From: Polaromonas sp.
GTDB lineage: Bacteria > Pseudomonadota > Gammaproteobacteria > Burkholderiales > Burkholderiaceae_C
NCBI GenBank assembly: GCA_021731285.1
Contig: JAKFXR010000046.1
Coordinates: 1 to 43,951 of the forward strand
Reading direction: 5' to 3'
DNA: 43,951 nucleotides
Position numbers and translations under genes: made by a program. The number at the start of each line of letters is the position of its first letter. Within the stretch, counting starts at the first letter, position 1. The notes under the pieces are model-generated. The model did not search any database and was not told the DNA's origin. It saw only the letters and a list, made by a program, of their open reading frames with translations. This document shows positions 34,657 through 42,679 of the stretch, one piece after another.

Positions 34657-35418
34657 TTGAAGAACTTTCGCAACGGTCTGGCCGCCATGGTGTGCGTGCT
34701 GGCTGGCCTGGTCACTTCGCAAGCCCATGCTGCGCTTTTCGAGGACAGCGATGCGCGCAAAGCCATTCTCGAGTTGCGCCAGCGGCTGGACAGCTCCCAG
34801 CAGGAACTGCGCAAAGCCAGCGAGGACAACGCCCAGCTGCGGCGCAGCCTGCTTGACCTGTCGTCGCAGATCGATGCGCTGCGGGCTGAACTGGCCCGGA
34901 TGCGTGGCCAGGAAGAGCTGATGGCGCGCGATCTGGCCGAAGTCCAGCGCCGGCAAAAGGATTTGTCGCAAGGCGTGGACGAGCGCTTGCGCAAATTTGA
35001 ACCCTCCAAGGTCACCGTCGATGGCAAGGAGTTTGTGGCGGACCCCGCAGAGAAGCAGGAGTTCGATGCGGCACTGGCCATTTTCCGCAAAGGCGAGTTC
35101 GCCCCGGCCCAGACCGCTTTTGGAAATTTTCTCAAACGCTACCCGCAGACAGGCTACAGGCCGGTGGCCCTGTTCTGGCTGGGTAATGCCCAGTACGCGC
35201 TGCGCAACTACCGCGACGCGGTCACCAATTTTCGCTCGCTCGTGCAGGCTGATCCCGAGCATGTACGTGCGCCTGAAGCCGTGCTGGCCATCGCCAATTG
35301 CCAGGTTGAGCTCAAGGACGTCAAGGCCGCCCGCAAGACACTGGAAGACCTGGTCAAGGCCTATCCACAATCGGAAGCTGCGTCGGTTGCCAAAGAGCGC
35401 CTGACAAAACTCAAGTAA
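34657..35418 (+). CDS. cpoB: Tol-Pal system coordinator CpoB (YbgF)
   Basis: Periplasmic protein of 253 residues that links the Tol-Pal machine to peptidoglycan synthesis during division. A signal peptide (about residues 1-26, ending SQAHA) is followed by a coiled-coil region (about 38-105, LELRQRLDSSQQELRKASED) used for trimerisation in the family, then three TPR units (about 130-250, EFDAALAIFRKGEFAPAQTA, FWLGNAQYALRNYRDAVTNF). The start codon is TTG at 34657, supported by GGAG at 34645-34648 with an eight-base spacer. It closes the tolB-pal-cpoB operon. Confidence 0.94.
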   Translation: MKNFRNGLAAMVCVLAGLVTSQAHAALFEDSDARKAILELRQRLDSSQQELRKASEDNAQLRRSLLDLSSQIDALRAELARMRGQEELMARDLAEVQRRQKDLSQGVDERLRKFEPSKVTVDGKEFVADPAEKQEFDAALAIFRKGEFAPAQTAFGNFLKRYPQTGYRPVALFWLGNAQYALRNYRDAVTNFRSLVQADPEHVRAPEAVLAIANCQVELKDVKAARKTLEDLVKAYPQSEAASVAKERLTKLK

Positions 35419-35427
35419 GTCCCCGGT

Positions 35428-35456
35428 CATGGATCCCGGATCGAGTCCGGGATGAC
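35428..35456. repeat. Palindromic repeat, second copy of a 29-base unit
   Basis: Twenty-nine bases identical, as reverse complement, to 16892-16920. The internal arms CCCGGA (35435-35440) and TCCGGG (35446-35451) form a hairpin just after cpoB. It could serve as a transcription barrier at the operon end as well as being a dispersed element. Confidence 0.8.
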
Positions 35457-35494
35457 AAGCGAGCTCCTTGTTCCACTCCCCCTAAAATCGGGGA

Positions 35495-36610
35495 ATGGAC
35501 ATCTACCAACTCAACGCCCTCACCACCCAGGTTCTCTGGGCGGCCTTTATTCTTGCCGCGCTGTTTGGCGCCATCGCGCAGCGTACCCACTTTTGCACCA
35601 TGGGCGCGGTCAGCGACATCGTCAACATGGGCGACTGGACGCGCATGCGCATGTGGGGCATGGCCATTGGTGTGGCCATGATCGGTTTTTACGGCATGGC
35701 CGCTGCGGGGTTGATTGATCCCTCCAAGACGCTCTACGCGTCCAACCGTTTCATCTGGCTGTCCGCTCTGGTGGGTGGCCTGCTGTTTGGCTTTGGCATG
35801 GTGCTGGCATCGGGCTGCGGCAGCAAGACGCTGGTGCGCATAGGCGGCGGAAACCTCAAATCGCTGGTGGTGTTTCTTGTCATGGGGGTGGCTGCCTTCG
35901 CCACGCTCAAAGGCATCACAGCTGTGCTGCGTGTCGCCACCGTGGACCGTGTGGCTATCGACTTCACCAGCAACGCCGCCTTGTCCAACTGGGCTGCTGG
36001 CGTATTGGGCGTGTCGCCAGTCATGGCCGGGCTGACGATTGCGCTGATCCTGGGTGGCGGTCTTATTGTCTGGGCCCTGGCGGGGCCGGACTTTCGCCGT
36101 TTTGACAATCTGCTGGCTGGCCTGGGCATAGGCGCCGTGATCGCCGCCATGTGGTGGGTCAGCGGCCGGATGGGTTATGTGGCCGAGCATCCCGATACCC
36201 TGCAGGAAGCGTTTCTGGCCACCAACTCTGGCCGCATGGAAGCCCTGAGTTTTGTCTCGCCCGTGGCCTACACCGTGGACTGGCTCATGTTTTTCAGCGA
36301 CAAATCCAAGCTGCTGACCATTGGCATCGTTGCCGTGTTTGGCGTGGTGGCCGGTTCGGCGCTTTATTCGCTGCTGTCCCGAAGCTTTCGCTGGGAAGGA
36401 TTTCGCGATGCCGAAGACACCGGCAACCACCTGGTGGGTGCGGTGCTGATGGGCGTGGGCGGCGTGACTGCGATGGGCTGCACCATCGGCCAGGGTCTGT
36501 CGGGTATTTCTACGCTGAGTGCGACAAGCTTTGTGGCGGTCGCCGCCATCATTGTGGGCTGCGTGGCTGGTGTGCGTTACCAGGTCTGGCGGATGGAGCG
36601 CAGCGTCTAG
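35495..36610 (+). CDS. YeeE/YedE-family membrane transporter (sulfur-compound type)
   Basis: Inner-membrane protein of 371 residues with about nine or ten membrane helices. Conserved cysteine motifs of the family are visible: RTHFCTMGAVSDI near the N-terminus, ASGCGSKTLVRIGGGNLKS in the middle and TAMGCTIGQGLSG near the end. Characterised relatives take up thiosulfate through a relay of such cysteines, so a role in import of thiosulfate or another sulfur compound is likely. No clear Shine-Dalgarno sequence precedes the ATG; a CCCC/GGGG inverted repeat overlaps that spot. The stop codon shares one base with the GTG start of tcdA, so these two unrelated genes are probably co-transcribed. Confidence 0.87.
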   Translation: MDIYQLNALTTQVLWAAFILAALFGAIAQRTHFCTMGAVSDIVNMGDWTRMRMWGMAIGVAMIGFYGMAAAGLIDPSKTLYASNRFIWLSALVGGLLFGFGMVLASGCGSKTLVRIGGGNLKSLVVFLVMGVAAFATLKGITAVLRVATVDRVAIDFTSNAALSNWAAGVLGVSPVMAGLTIALILGGGLIVWALAGPDFRRFDNLLAGLGIGAVIAAMWWVSGRMGYVAEHPDTLQEAFLATNSGRMEALSFVSPVAYTVDWLMFFSDKSKLLTIGIVAVFGVVAGSALYSLLSRSFRWEGFRDAEDTGNHLVGAVLMGVGGVTAMGCTIGQGLSGISTLSATSFVAVAAIIVGCVAGVRYQVWRMERSV

Positions 36611-37419
36611 TGGATGCTGACCTTGAGCGGCGCTTCGGCGGGCTCGCGCGCCTTTACGGCGTTGCCGGTGCTCAAAGAATTCGCGCTGCTCATGTGGTGG
36701 TGGTTGGCCTGGGCGGCGTTGGCTCCTGGGCCGCCGAGGCCCTGGCGCGCAGCGGTGTGGCGCGGCTGACGCTGATTGACCTGGACCATATTGCCGAATC
36801 CAACATCAACCGGCAAATCCACGCCCTGGACATCACCTTGGGACAAGCCAAGGTGCAGGCGATGCGCGAACGCATAACCCACATCAACCCTGCATGCGAT
36901 GTGTCTTGTGTTGAAGAGTTTGTGGACGCGAGCAACTGGCCGGATATCGCCGGGATCAAAGGTGACGTTGCTGTGATTGACGCCTGCGATCAGGTACGCG
37001 CCAAAACCGCCATGGCGGCCTGGGCCATCCAGCACAAGGTCAACTTCATCAGCGTGGGCGCGGCCGGCGGCAAACGCCACGCGCACAAGGTCGATGTTGA
37101 CGACTTGTCGCTCGTCACGCACGACCCCCTGCTGGCGCAACTGCGCTACCGTCTGCGCAAGGAGCAGGGCGCGGCACGCAAGGGAAAAATCGGCGTGGCC
37201 TGCGTCTTCAGCCGCGAGGCGGTGATGCAGCCTGCGGCCACGGCCCAGTCGGCAAACGAGGCCTTGGCGCAAGGCGCAGAGGACCCGGTTTGCGAGCTTG
37301 CGGATGGTGCGTCAAGTGATGGCAGCCTCAATTGCCACGGCTATGGTTCTGTCGTGAGTGTCACCTCGACCTTTGGCCTGTGCGCAGCCGGCTGGGTGCT
37401 CGGCAAAATTGCAGGGTGA
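36610..37419 (+). CDS. tcdA: tRNA threonylcarbamoyladenosine dehydratase
   Basis: ThiF/E1-like enzyme that uses ATP to cyclise the t6A modification at position 37 of ANN-decoding tRNAs, giving ct6A. About 269 residues. The nucleotide-binding loop is VVVGLGGVGSWAAEALARSG, followed by LTLIDLDHIAESNINRQIHA, which contains the family's conserved D and R residues. A later GAAGGKRHAHKVDVDDLS and the C-terminal CHGYGSVVSVTSTFGL are also typical. I choose GTG at 36610 because the protein then starts DADLERRFGGLARLYG as in the family; it overlaps the yeeE-type stop by one base. The frame upstream to 36151 is a shadow. tRNA-Lys(TTT), a substrate of this modification, follows directly. Confidence 0.93.
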   Translation: MDADLERRFGGLARLYGVAGAQRIRAAHVVVVGLGGVGSWAAEALARSGVARLTLIDLDHIAESNINRQIHALDITLGQAKVQAMRERITHINPACDVSCVEEFVDASNWPDIAGIKGDVAVIDACDQVRAKTAMAAWAIQHKVNFISVGAAGGKRHAHKVDVDDLSLVTHDPLLAQLRYRLRKEQGAARKGKIGVACVFSREAVMQPAATAQSANEALAQGAEDPVCELADGASSDGSLNCHGYGSVVSVTSTFGLCAAGWVLGKIAG

Positions 37420-37421
37420 GT

Positions 37422-37451
37422 TTGCGGAGCATCAAAAAATGACGCTATAAT
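37422..37451 (+). promoter_or_regulatory. Promoter of tRNA-Lys
   Basis: A perfect -10 box TATAAT at 37446-37451 lies 18 bases after TTGCGG (37422-37427), a fair -35 box. Transcription would start near 37458, giving a 5' leader of about 50 bases before the tRNA. The -35 box begins just after the tcdA stop. Confidence 0.7.
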
Positions 37452-37510
37452 TCAAGGCTTTGCTGCACACGATGCAGTGAAAACCGGGAACACCGGAAAC
37501 GGTGTGCCTC

Positions 37511-37586
37511 GGGGCCTTAGCTCAGTTGGTAGAGCAGCGGACTTTTAATCCGTTTGTCGTGGGTTCGACCCCCGCAGGCCCCACCA
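37511..37586 (+). tRNA. tRNA-Lys (anticodon TTT)
   Basis: Seventy-six bases including an encoded CCA. The acceptor arm GGGGCCT (37511-37517) pairs fully with AGGCCCC (37576-37582). The D-arm contains AGCTCAGTTGGTAGAGC, the anticodon loop is CTTTTAA with anticodon TTT, and the T-arm has GGGTTCGACCCC. A37 is present, as needed for t6A/ct6A modification. Confidence 0.98.
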
Positions 37587-37593
37587 GATATTG

Positions 37594-37625
37594 AAAGCGC
37601 CTGACTGAAAAGTCAGGCGCTTTTT
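37594..37625 (+). terminator. Rho-independent terminator after tRNA-Lys
   Basis: AAAGCGCCTGACT (37594-37606) pairs over 13 bases with AGTCAGGCGCTTT (37611-37623) around a GAAA tetraloop and runs into TTTTT. It lies eight bases after the CCA end. Confidence 0.93.
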
Positions 37626-37657
37626 CTTTGCCTCATCCCATCACGGACGGTGCGAGG

Positions 37658-37954
37658 TCAGCCAGAGTATCCAAGCAGCGGTACCTCAAGATGTGCCTGC
37701 CTGGCCACCCGGATGCAGTCCTTCATATGTTCCTCACCGAGGTAGCGAATCGCTGCGTAGCCGACAGCGGCAGAGACGATCTGGCCGGCGAAGGGAACGT
37801 ATTTCGCGAGTTGCTTGGTGGTCAACCGCATGCCGATTTTTGTGGCTGCCTTGATGACGAGGTCACGGCTGATCGAGGGTCGGCAGGGATTCATGTAAAA
37901 CCCAGCAGAAATGGACCTAAGTCCCTGTCGCTGTTGGATTTTTTTTGCTTCCAC
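37658..37954 (-). pseudogene. EcsC-like protein, C-terminal remnant
   Basis: The 98-codon frame resembles only the C-terminal end of EcsC-family proteins: RDLVIKAATKIGMRLTTKQLAKYVPFAGQ, then a small glycine/alanine-rich helix VSAAVGYAAIRYL and CIRVARQAHLE. Complete members have more than 200 residues, so the N-terminal part is missing. The first 25 or so residues (EAKKIQQRQGLRSISAGFYM) do not look like the family, suggesting a break near 37900 and readthrough into foreign DNA. The mobile region begins immediately upstream on the minus strand. I did not find the missing half on the other side of the Tn3/recombinase segment. Probably non-functional; function of EcsC proteins is uncertain in any case. 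Confidence 0.6.
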
Positions 37955-38075
37955 CGGCGAGCAGGCGTCAGAGGAAACGGCATATACGCGCGCTTATGGC
38001 GATTAAAATCACCGCTGAGGCCTCGGCTTCCCCGCTTCAACCCTCCCTGAGCGGGCCTGGAATATCTAGGTTCAC

Positions 38076-38104
38076 AACCCGGCTTCGTGTCGGGTTCTTT
38101 TTTT
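38076..38104 (+). terminator. Rho-independent terminator facing the Tn3 transposase 3' end
   Basis: AACCCG (38076-38081) pairs with CGGGTT (38091-38096), followed by C and seven T. It is oriented for plus-strand transcription, opposite to tnpA, and no plus-strand gene precedes it. Another stem, CCCGCT (38031-38036) with AGCGGG (38050-38055), lies just upstream, and TAAAAT at 38004-38009 could be a -10 box, so a short untranslated RNA of about 90 bases is possible. Confidence 0.7.
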
Positions 38105-38111
38105 GCGACGT

Positions 38112-41105
38112 TTAGAAGGTTGCCGGAATGATGGTGGCGTCGAAGTTCAAAGGACCGATCTTCCGCCGGAAGTCCAGCGTGTAGTCACCAAACCGGTTGA
38201 TGTGCGCCGTGCGGAACGGCGCCAGGCCCGCCAGGATCTCCAGCGTGATCTCGGTCCCTTCGTCGCGAAGCTCCTGCAGCACCCTCGTCATGCCCACCAC
38301 GTTATGCAGAATGATCATGTTGGCCACCAGGTGGTTGTACTTGATCACCTTACGCTGCTCGTGCCGGATGTTCTCGGCAATGATTCCCTCTCCCCCAAAG
38401 AATGACCATTGGGCAAAGCCGTTGAACTGCTCGCTCTTGTTGGTTTCGGCATGGATCACCTTGCGCAGCCCGACATCGCCGATGTAGCTCAGCAGGAACA
38501 TGGTCCGGATGACCTTGCCGAGTTCCACAAACGCGAAATACAGCTTGTTCTTGCGGCTGTAAGTGCCCAGCCGGCGCAGGATGGCCGACGGCGTGATCTT
38601 GCCGGTCTTGATGGAAACCGCTACCCGCAGCATCGCCGGCAAATGCAGTTCAATCAGCCGCCAGTCAATCACGTCGCTGAACAGCGCATTGATGTTCTTG
38701 TAAGCATTGCCCGGCTCCGGGCGATGGAATTTGAGATCCTGGATGCCCCGGATGCGCGGCATGAGCTGAATACCGAGCAAGTGCGCCAGCGCGAAAACCG
38801 GGTAACTCTGGGCCTGGGTGTCCCCGTGAATCGTGTCCGGACGAATGTCCGATTCGTTGGTCATCAGCCCGTCAAGGATGTGGATGCCCTCATAGGTGCC
38901 GCAGGAAATGAAATGGCTGAACAGCGCGATGAACTTGTCGGACACATGGTAATAACCGATGCCGCCGTACCCGCCATAGCGAATATGGTGCTCGGAGAGC
39001 AAGTTTTGCTCATACAGGTTCCACTTGGTGCCGTCGGCCGACGCATGCTTTCCGGTGCCCCAGTAGCCTGGCAGCTCAAACTTGTTGTAGGCGTTGATCA
39101 CCTTCACGATGGCCTTGTCCAGCAGGTCTTCGCTGACGTATTTCAGATTGAGCCAGGAGATCTGCCGGCGGCTCAGCCCTTTGATGGATTTGGCGGTCTG
39201 GACCGGCCCCAGGTTGCAGCCATAGCAAAACAACGTCGTGATGACGCGCATGCGCAGGTCCTCTAGGCGGCTGTCGGTCCCGGCCAATGGCCGGAACAGC
39301 TTGTGGAGGTCCAGCCAGCGCTCGGTGTCGATCATGACGTCCACAATGCTGGCCGCCTCCATACGCTCGGTGATCAGGGCGTCGATCCGCGCGGCCGCCT
39401 CGACGATTTCTGAGCGCGGCGGTTTCCGCAGGATCAGGCGGCCGTCGACGATCTCGGCATGGGCGTTTTCTGGGAAAGTGGCGTCGATGTCGCGGGCCCG
39501 CTGGGACATCGCCGATTTGAGCATCGCCACAAAGGTGCCGGGATCTGTCTCGATGCCGGTGACCTGGCCATAGTCGCCGATTTCTTTTTCAAAGGTTTCG
39601 TCATCGACCAGCTGCTCGCGGTAGTCGTCATAGCGCTCGCCGTACTTGATGAAGAGATCGCCCGATTTCAGGTCGTCCTTGACCGCATGCATGACCGCCA
39701 GCTCAAAATACCGGCGGTAAACAGCCTCTGCCCGGCCCTTGCCGGATGGCCTGAGCAGCACCAACCGTTTCCACTGAGCTGACATCCAGCGGAGATCCTT
39801 GTCTTCACTCAGGCCGAGCGTGTCCAGCAGGACAATGTCCGTGCGGTTGTCGCGCAGCTTGTAAAGGGCCTCGATCAGCCGTTCCACCACCTGGTCTTCG
39901 CTGCTGGCCTTGGGCGAGGCAATGCCGATGCAGTTGAGCAGCTGGGCCCGGACCATCTTGTAGGGCTGCAGCAGGAAAGGCAGATGGTTGCGGCCGGCAT
40001 AGGCCAGGTGCTGCTCGCATTCGTTGAGCAGCTCTTCCACGTCGGCCACCAGGGTCGTGCCGATGGCGTCCACGCGCTGGGTGTCCGTGCCCTCCAGCTG
40101 GTAGGCGCCCAGGATGTCTTTGAGCTGGCCGACCAGCATGTCGGTTTTCTGGACCCGTTCCTGCTGAAATGAGAGCAATTTCTGCCTGGCGTTGTTTTCC
40201 AGGTTCTGCATGAGTCGAATAAACAGGTCCGCAGCATCATCCAGGGACTGGGCATGCTGCGCCCGGATGAAGATTACCGCCAGGGCGTAGCGCTTTTGCG
40301 GCTTGAGCTCGGCCATTTCGGACGCATCAAGCGCGCGCGCCAGGTGCCGGAACTGCTTTAGTTTGGGCACCGGCACGTCGGGCTTGGGAAGTTGCTCCAC
40401 CAGGTACTGCAAGCGCCGGATGTGTTGGATGTAGGTGCGCGTTTCCTTGTTGGTCGGCCGCTTGGGTTCGCGCTTAAGCATTTGCCAGGCAGAAACCGAC
40501 TCGCCGGTGGCGGTTTTAAGCAAGCTGTCGATCAGGGTCCGGGTATGGGTTGTCAGCTGGTTGGTGATGGCGGAGAAATACCGGTCGTTGCTCTTTTCCC
40601 GGGCTCGAAACGCCATCCGGTCCAGCGTTGAGAAGGCAGGCAATTCGTAACGATGGTGGACCAGTTCCTCCAGCATCACGTTGATGATGTCGGCCACCGC
40701 GTGTTTGGTCTCGGCCGCCGTGTCGGCCACGACCTCCAGCCAAGCGTGGCCCGCCGGGTTCAAGGGTTTGACATTCAGGTGCCGGCGCAGAGCCGTAAAT
40801 AGCGCCGTGCGCAAGCCCGAGGCCTCGAAGCGCTTGAGGTCTGCCGCAGGAGGTGGCCGAACCACGCCCACCTGCTGCGCAATGTGCTCCCGGATCACTG
40901 GCGGCACTTCGACCAGGGGGATGAAATACCCCAGGCGCTGGAAAATTTTGAGGTGGATCAGCGCCGCCATGCGCGGCAAGGCGCGCTTGCCGACGCCTGC
41001 AGCCAGGAGTTGCTCCTCCTCGGTGGGCGTGTAAAGCTCCGCCAGCTCACGCGGTGTCGGATCGGGTTTCAGGCTGGGATAGGCCGTCTCATGGAGCGTG
41101 GTCAT
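38112..41105 (-). CDS. tnpA: Tn3-family transposase
   Basis: Full-length DDE transposase of 997 residues. The N-terminal DUF4158-type domain (YTPTEEEQLLAAGVGKRALPR, residues about 24-180) binds terminal repeats in the family. The C-terminal catalytic region carries SADGTKW near residue 690 and HGDTQAQSYPVFALAHLLG near 760, which hold the first two catalytic aspartates, and the late NHLVANMIILHNVVGMT block characteristic of Tn3. The frame is intact, so the enzyme may be active. Two Tn3-type inverted ends could not be identified in the flanks. It is read in the same direction as the tyrosine recombinase upstream, with 42 bases between them, like Tn3 elements that resolve cointegrates with a tyrosine recombinase. 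Confidence 0.95.
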   Translation of the reverse strand: MTTLHETAYPSLKPDPTPRELAELYTPTEEEQLLAAGVGKRALPRMAALIHLKIFQRLGYFIPLVEVPPVIREHIAQQVGVVRPPPAADLKRFEASGLRTALFTALRRHLNVKPLNPAGHAWLEVVADTAAETKHAVADIINVMLEELVHHRYELPAFSTLDRMAFRAREKSNDRYFSAITNQLTTHTRTLIDSLLKTATGESVSAWQMLKREPKRPTNKETRTYIQHIRRLQYLVEQLPKPDVPVPKLKQFRHLARALDASEMAELKPQKRYALAVIFIRAQHAQSLDDAADLFIRLMQNLENNARQKLLSFQQERVQKTDMLVGQLKDILGAYQLEGTDTQRVDAIGTTLVADVEELLNECEQHLAYAGRNHLPFLLQPYKMVRAQLLNCIGIASPKASSEDQVVERLIEALYKLRDNRTDIVLLDTLGLSEDKDLRWMSAQWKRLVLLRPSGKGRAEAVYRRYFELAVMHAVKDDLKSGDLFIKYGERYDDYREQLVDDETFEKEIGDYGQVTGIETDPGTFVAMLKSAMSQRARDIDATFPENAHAEIVDGRLILRKPPRSEIVEAAARIDALITERMEAASIVDVMIDTERWLDLHKLFRPLAGTDSRLEDLRMRVITTLFCYGCNLGPVQTAKSIKGLSRRQISWLNLKYVSEDLLDKAIVKVINAYNKFELPGYWGTGKHASADGTKWNLYEQNLLSEHHIRYGGYGGIGYYHVSDKFIALFSHFISCGTYEGIHILDGLMTNESDIRPDTIHGDTQAQSYPVFALAHLLGIQLMPRIRGIQDLKFHRPEPGNAYKNINALFSDVIDWRLIELHLPAMLRVAVSIKTGKITPSAILRRLGTYSRKNKLYFAFVELGKVIRTMFLLSYIGDVGLRKVIHAETNKSEQFNGFAQWSFFGGEGIIAENIRHEQRKVIKYNHLVANMIILHNVVGMTRVLQELRDEGTEITLEILAGLAPFRTAHINRFGDYTLDFRRKIGPLNFDATIIPATF

Positions 41106-41147
41106 TCGCGGGGACTATCCCGCCTGGCGGCAATGCTTCCCATCGCC

Positions 41148-42464
41148 TCAATCCCAGTAGGTGTCGGTCGCGGGTTCGTGAAACGAGGTTTCCAGCAGGC
41201 ACTGGTTGTCCTCGGCGATGCGGTACATGTCATCCAGCAGCGTGGCGATCACCTCGTCCAGCAAGTCACGGGACAGGTAGGGAACCGCCAGTTCGTAGAG
41301 CGTGCCCTCGGTGTTCAGGCGTTGCATGGCAAAACGCTCGAAGCAGGTTTGCTCGATCAGCCGGTGGCCGCGGGCCAGGCCGCGCGACTGCTTGCTGAAG
41401 CGGGCCAGCACCAGCGTGACGCGCAGGACCGCCACGGGCGTCGCTCCCTCGTCCAGCGGGCGGGGAACTTCGGCCTGTTCGGTCAGCAACGGCAAAGGCA
41501 ATGGTGGCTGCGGAACTGCCGGCGCCAGAGCAGGCAAGCCCTGCTCGAACCGGGCTTGCAGACTGGAATCCGAGGCACCCAGGTAGCGCATGGCCGATTT
41601 GACGTCCTTCCAGCCGACGTATTCCATCAGCTCCTTGATGTCCCAGCCGCTGGCGCGGGCCCAGCCGGCAAAGCCGCGGCGCATGGAATGGCTGCTGTAT
41701 TCCTCGGGCGATTCAACGCCGGCTTCGGCGAACAGGCTGCGCAGCAATGGGATCAGGCTGTTGGCATGCAGGCTTTCGTCGGCGACATGGCCCCAGCGGT
41801 CGATCTTGCGGAACACCGGGCCCTCGGTCAAACCGGCTAGGCTGACCCAGGCATTGAAGGCGTCCACAGCGCACAGGCGGGACAACGCTGGGCATTGGAA
41901 GGTTCGGCCTTGCAACTGCCTGTCCCCTTTGCTGCGGCCCAGGTAGCAGGCCATGCCCTGGCCGGCGGTGACTTCGGTGTTTTCAATGCGTAGGTTGACC
42001 AGCTCGTCGGAGCGAAAGCCGCGCCAAAACCCCAGCAGCATCAAGCTGCGGTTGCGCGTGTGGCGCAGCAAGGCCGGCCGGTCGCCGGAGCGCTGGGCAT
42101 TGCCGATTGCGGCATCGAGCCATTGGTCGACCTGTTGGAGCACCACCAGTTCCAGGGGCCGCGCGCGCTTTTCTGGCACGGTGTGAACGGAACGAATGCC
42201 CTTGAGGACCTGGCGCACCAGGGGCGACTTGGTGGGATCAGGAAAGCCTTGGTCGGTATGCCACCGCGATAGCGCCGCCAGGCGCTGGCGCAGTGTGTTG
42301 ATGGCCAGAGTTGGCGCATGGTCAGCCAAGTAGCGGGAGATTGCATCGGCGGTGGACGGTAGCAGGCCTTTCCACTCGATTTCAAAATGACGGATGGCCG
42401 AAGCGTAACTCCTGCGCGTGTTGCCGCGCTCGGCAGCCTCGATGTATTGGGCAAGACGGCTCAT
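41148..42464 (-). CDS. Tyrosine recombinase (integrase), likely Tn3 resolution recombinase
   Basis: Site-specific recombinase of 438 residues. An N-terminal SAM-like core-binding domain (about 1-110; NTRRSYASAIRHFEIEWKGL) precedes the catalytic domain, which has the first Arg in LLGFWRGFRSDELVNLR, HSMR near residue 258 and the nucleophilic Tyr in AMRYLGASD near residue 292. About 145 residues follow that tyrosine, beginning with a proline-rich linker (PAVPQPPLPLPLL); simple integrases stop soon after it. The extension may recognise DNA or other proteins. Being immediately upstream of tnpA on the same strand, it probably resolves Tn3 cointegrates in place of a serine resolvase. A phage or island integrase is less likely since no att-like duplication is seen. 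Confidence 0.9.
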   Translation of the reverse strand: MSRLAQYIEAAERGNTRRSYASAIRHFEIEWKGLLPSTADAISRYLADHAPTLAINTLRQRLAALSRWHTDQGFPDPTKSPLVRQVLKGIRSVHTVPEKRARPLELVVLQQVDQWLDAAIGNAQRSGDRPALLRHTRNRSLMLLGFWRGFRSDELVNLRIENTEVTAGQGMACYLGRSKGDRQLQGRTFQCPALSRLCAVDAFNAWVSLAGLTEGPVFRKIDRWGHVADESLHANSLIPLLRSLFAEAGVESPEEYSSHSMRRGFAGWARASGWDIKELMEYVGWKDVKSAMRYLGASDSSLQARFEQGLPALAPAVPQPPLPLPLLTEQAEVPRPLDEGATPVAVLRVTLVLARFSKQSRGLARGHRLIEQTCFERFAMQRLNTEGTLYELAVPYLSRDLLDEVIATLLDDMYRIAEDNQCLLETSFHEPATDTYWD

Positions 42465-42679
42465 ATCACTGTCGTTGGAGTCATGCTTTTTGGATATTGC
42501 CGTGCCTCAACGCAGGGATTATGGGCAGCAGTAAACAGGCGGCGAGGATTTTTAGCGAGATTACACGATTTGTTAATAGGCACAATGGATACTGTGCGCG
42601 ATGCGGTCCACCATCAACTACCTTGCCGTACCCGATTCACTTCGAGTCACGCGCAGTCACGCTATTTCGAAACTCGCAG
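42465..42679. other. Non-coding stretch upstream of the recombinase
   Basis: 215 bases between the recombinase start and the stop of the dehydrogenase gene. It should contain the recombinase promoter, any resolution site and the right end of the transposon. A rather AT-rich part at 42548-42595 could be a promoter or recombination site. I found no clear inverted repeat matching the left flank. Confidence 0.4.

Larger units (their letters stand above)
38112..42464 (-). mobile_element. Tn3-type transposition module (transposase plus tyrosine recombinase)
   Basis: Minimum extent of a mobile segment: recombinase then transposase, same strand. The true ends should lie in 37955-38111 and 42465-42679, but no convincing pair of inverted repeats or target duplication is visible. 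No passenger gene is present, so this is either a minimal cryptic transposon or the core of a degraded one. The left flank is a truncated EcsC-like gene. Confidence 0.7.

Noticed and set aside
36151-36609. Upstream extension of the tcdA frame inside the YeeE/YedE gene
   Set aside because: The extension is out of frame with a clear membrane protein and has no ThiF-family similarity; the GTG at 36610 gives a normal-length TcdA.
37968-38000. Possible left inverted repeat of the Tn3 element (AGAGGAAACGGCATATACG region)
   Set aside because: It resembles Tn21-type ends loosely, but it lacks the usual GGGG start and no inverted partner is found in 42465-42679.
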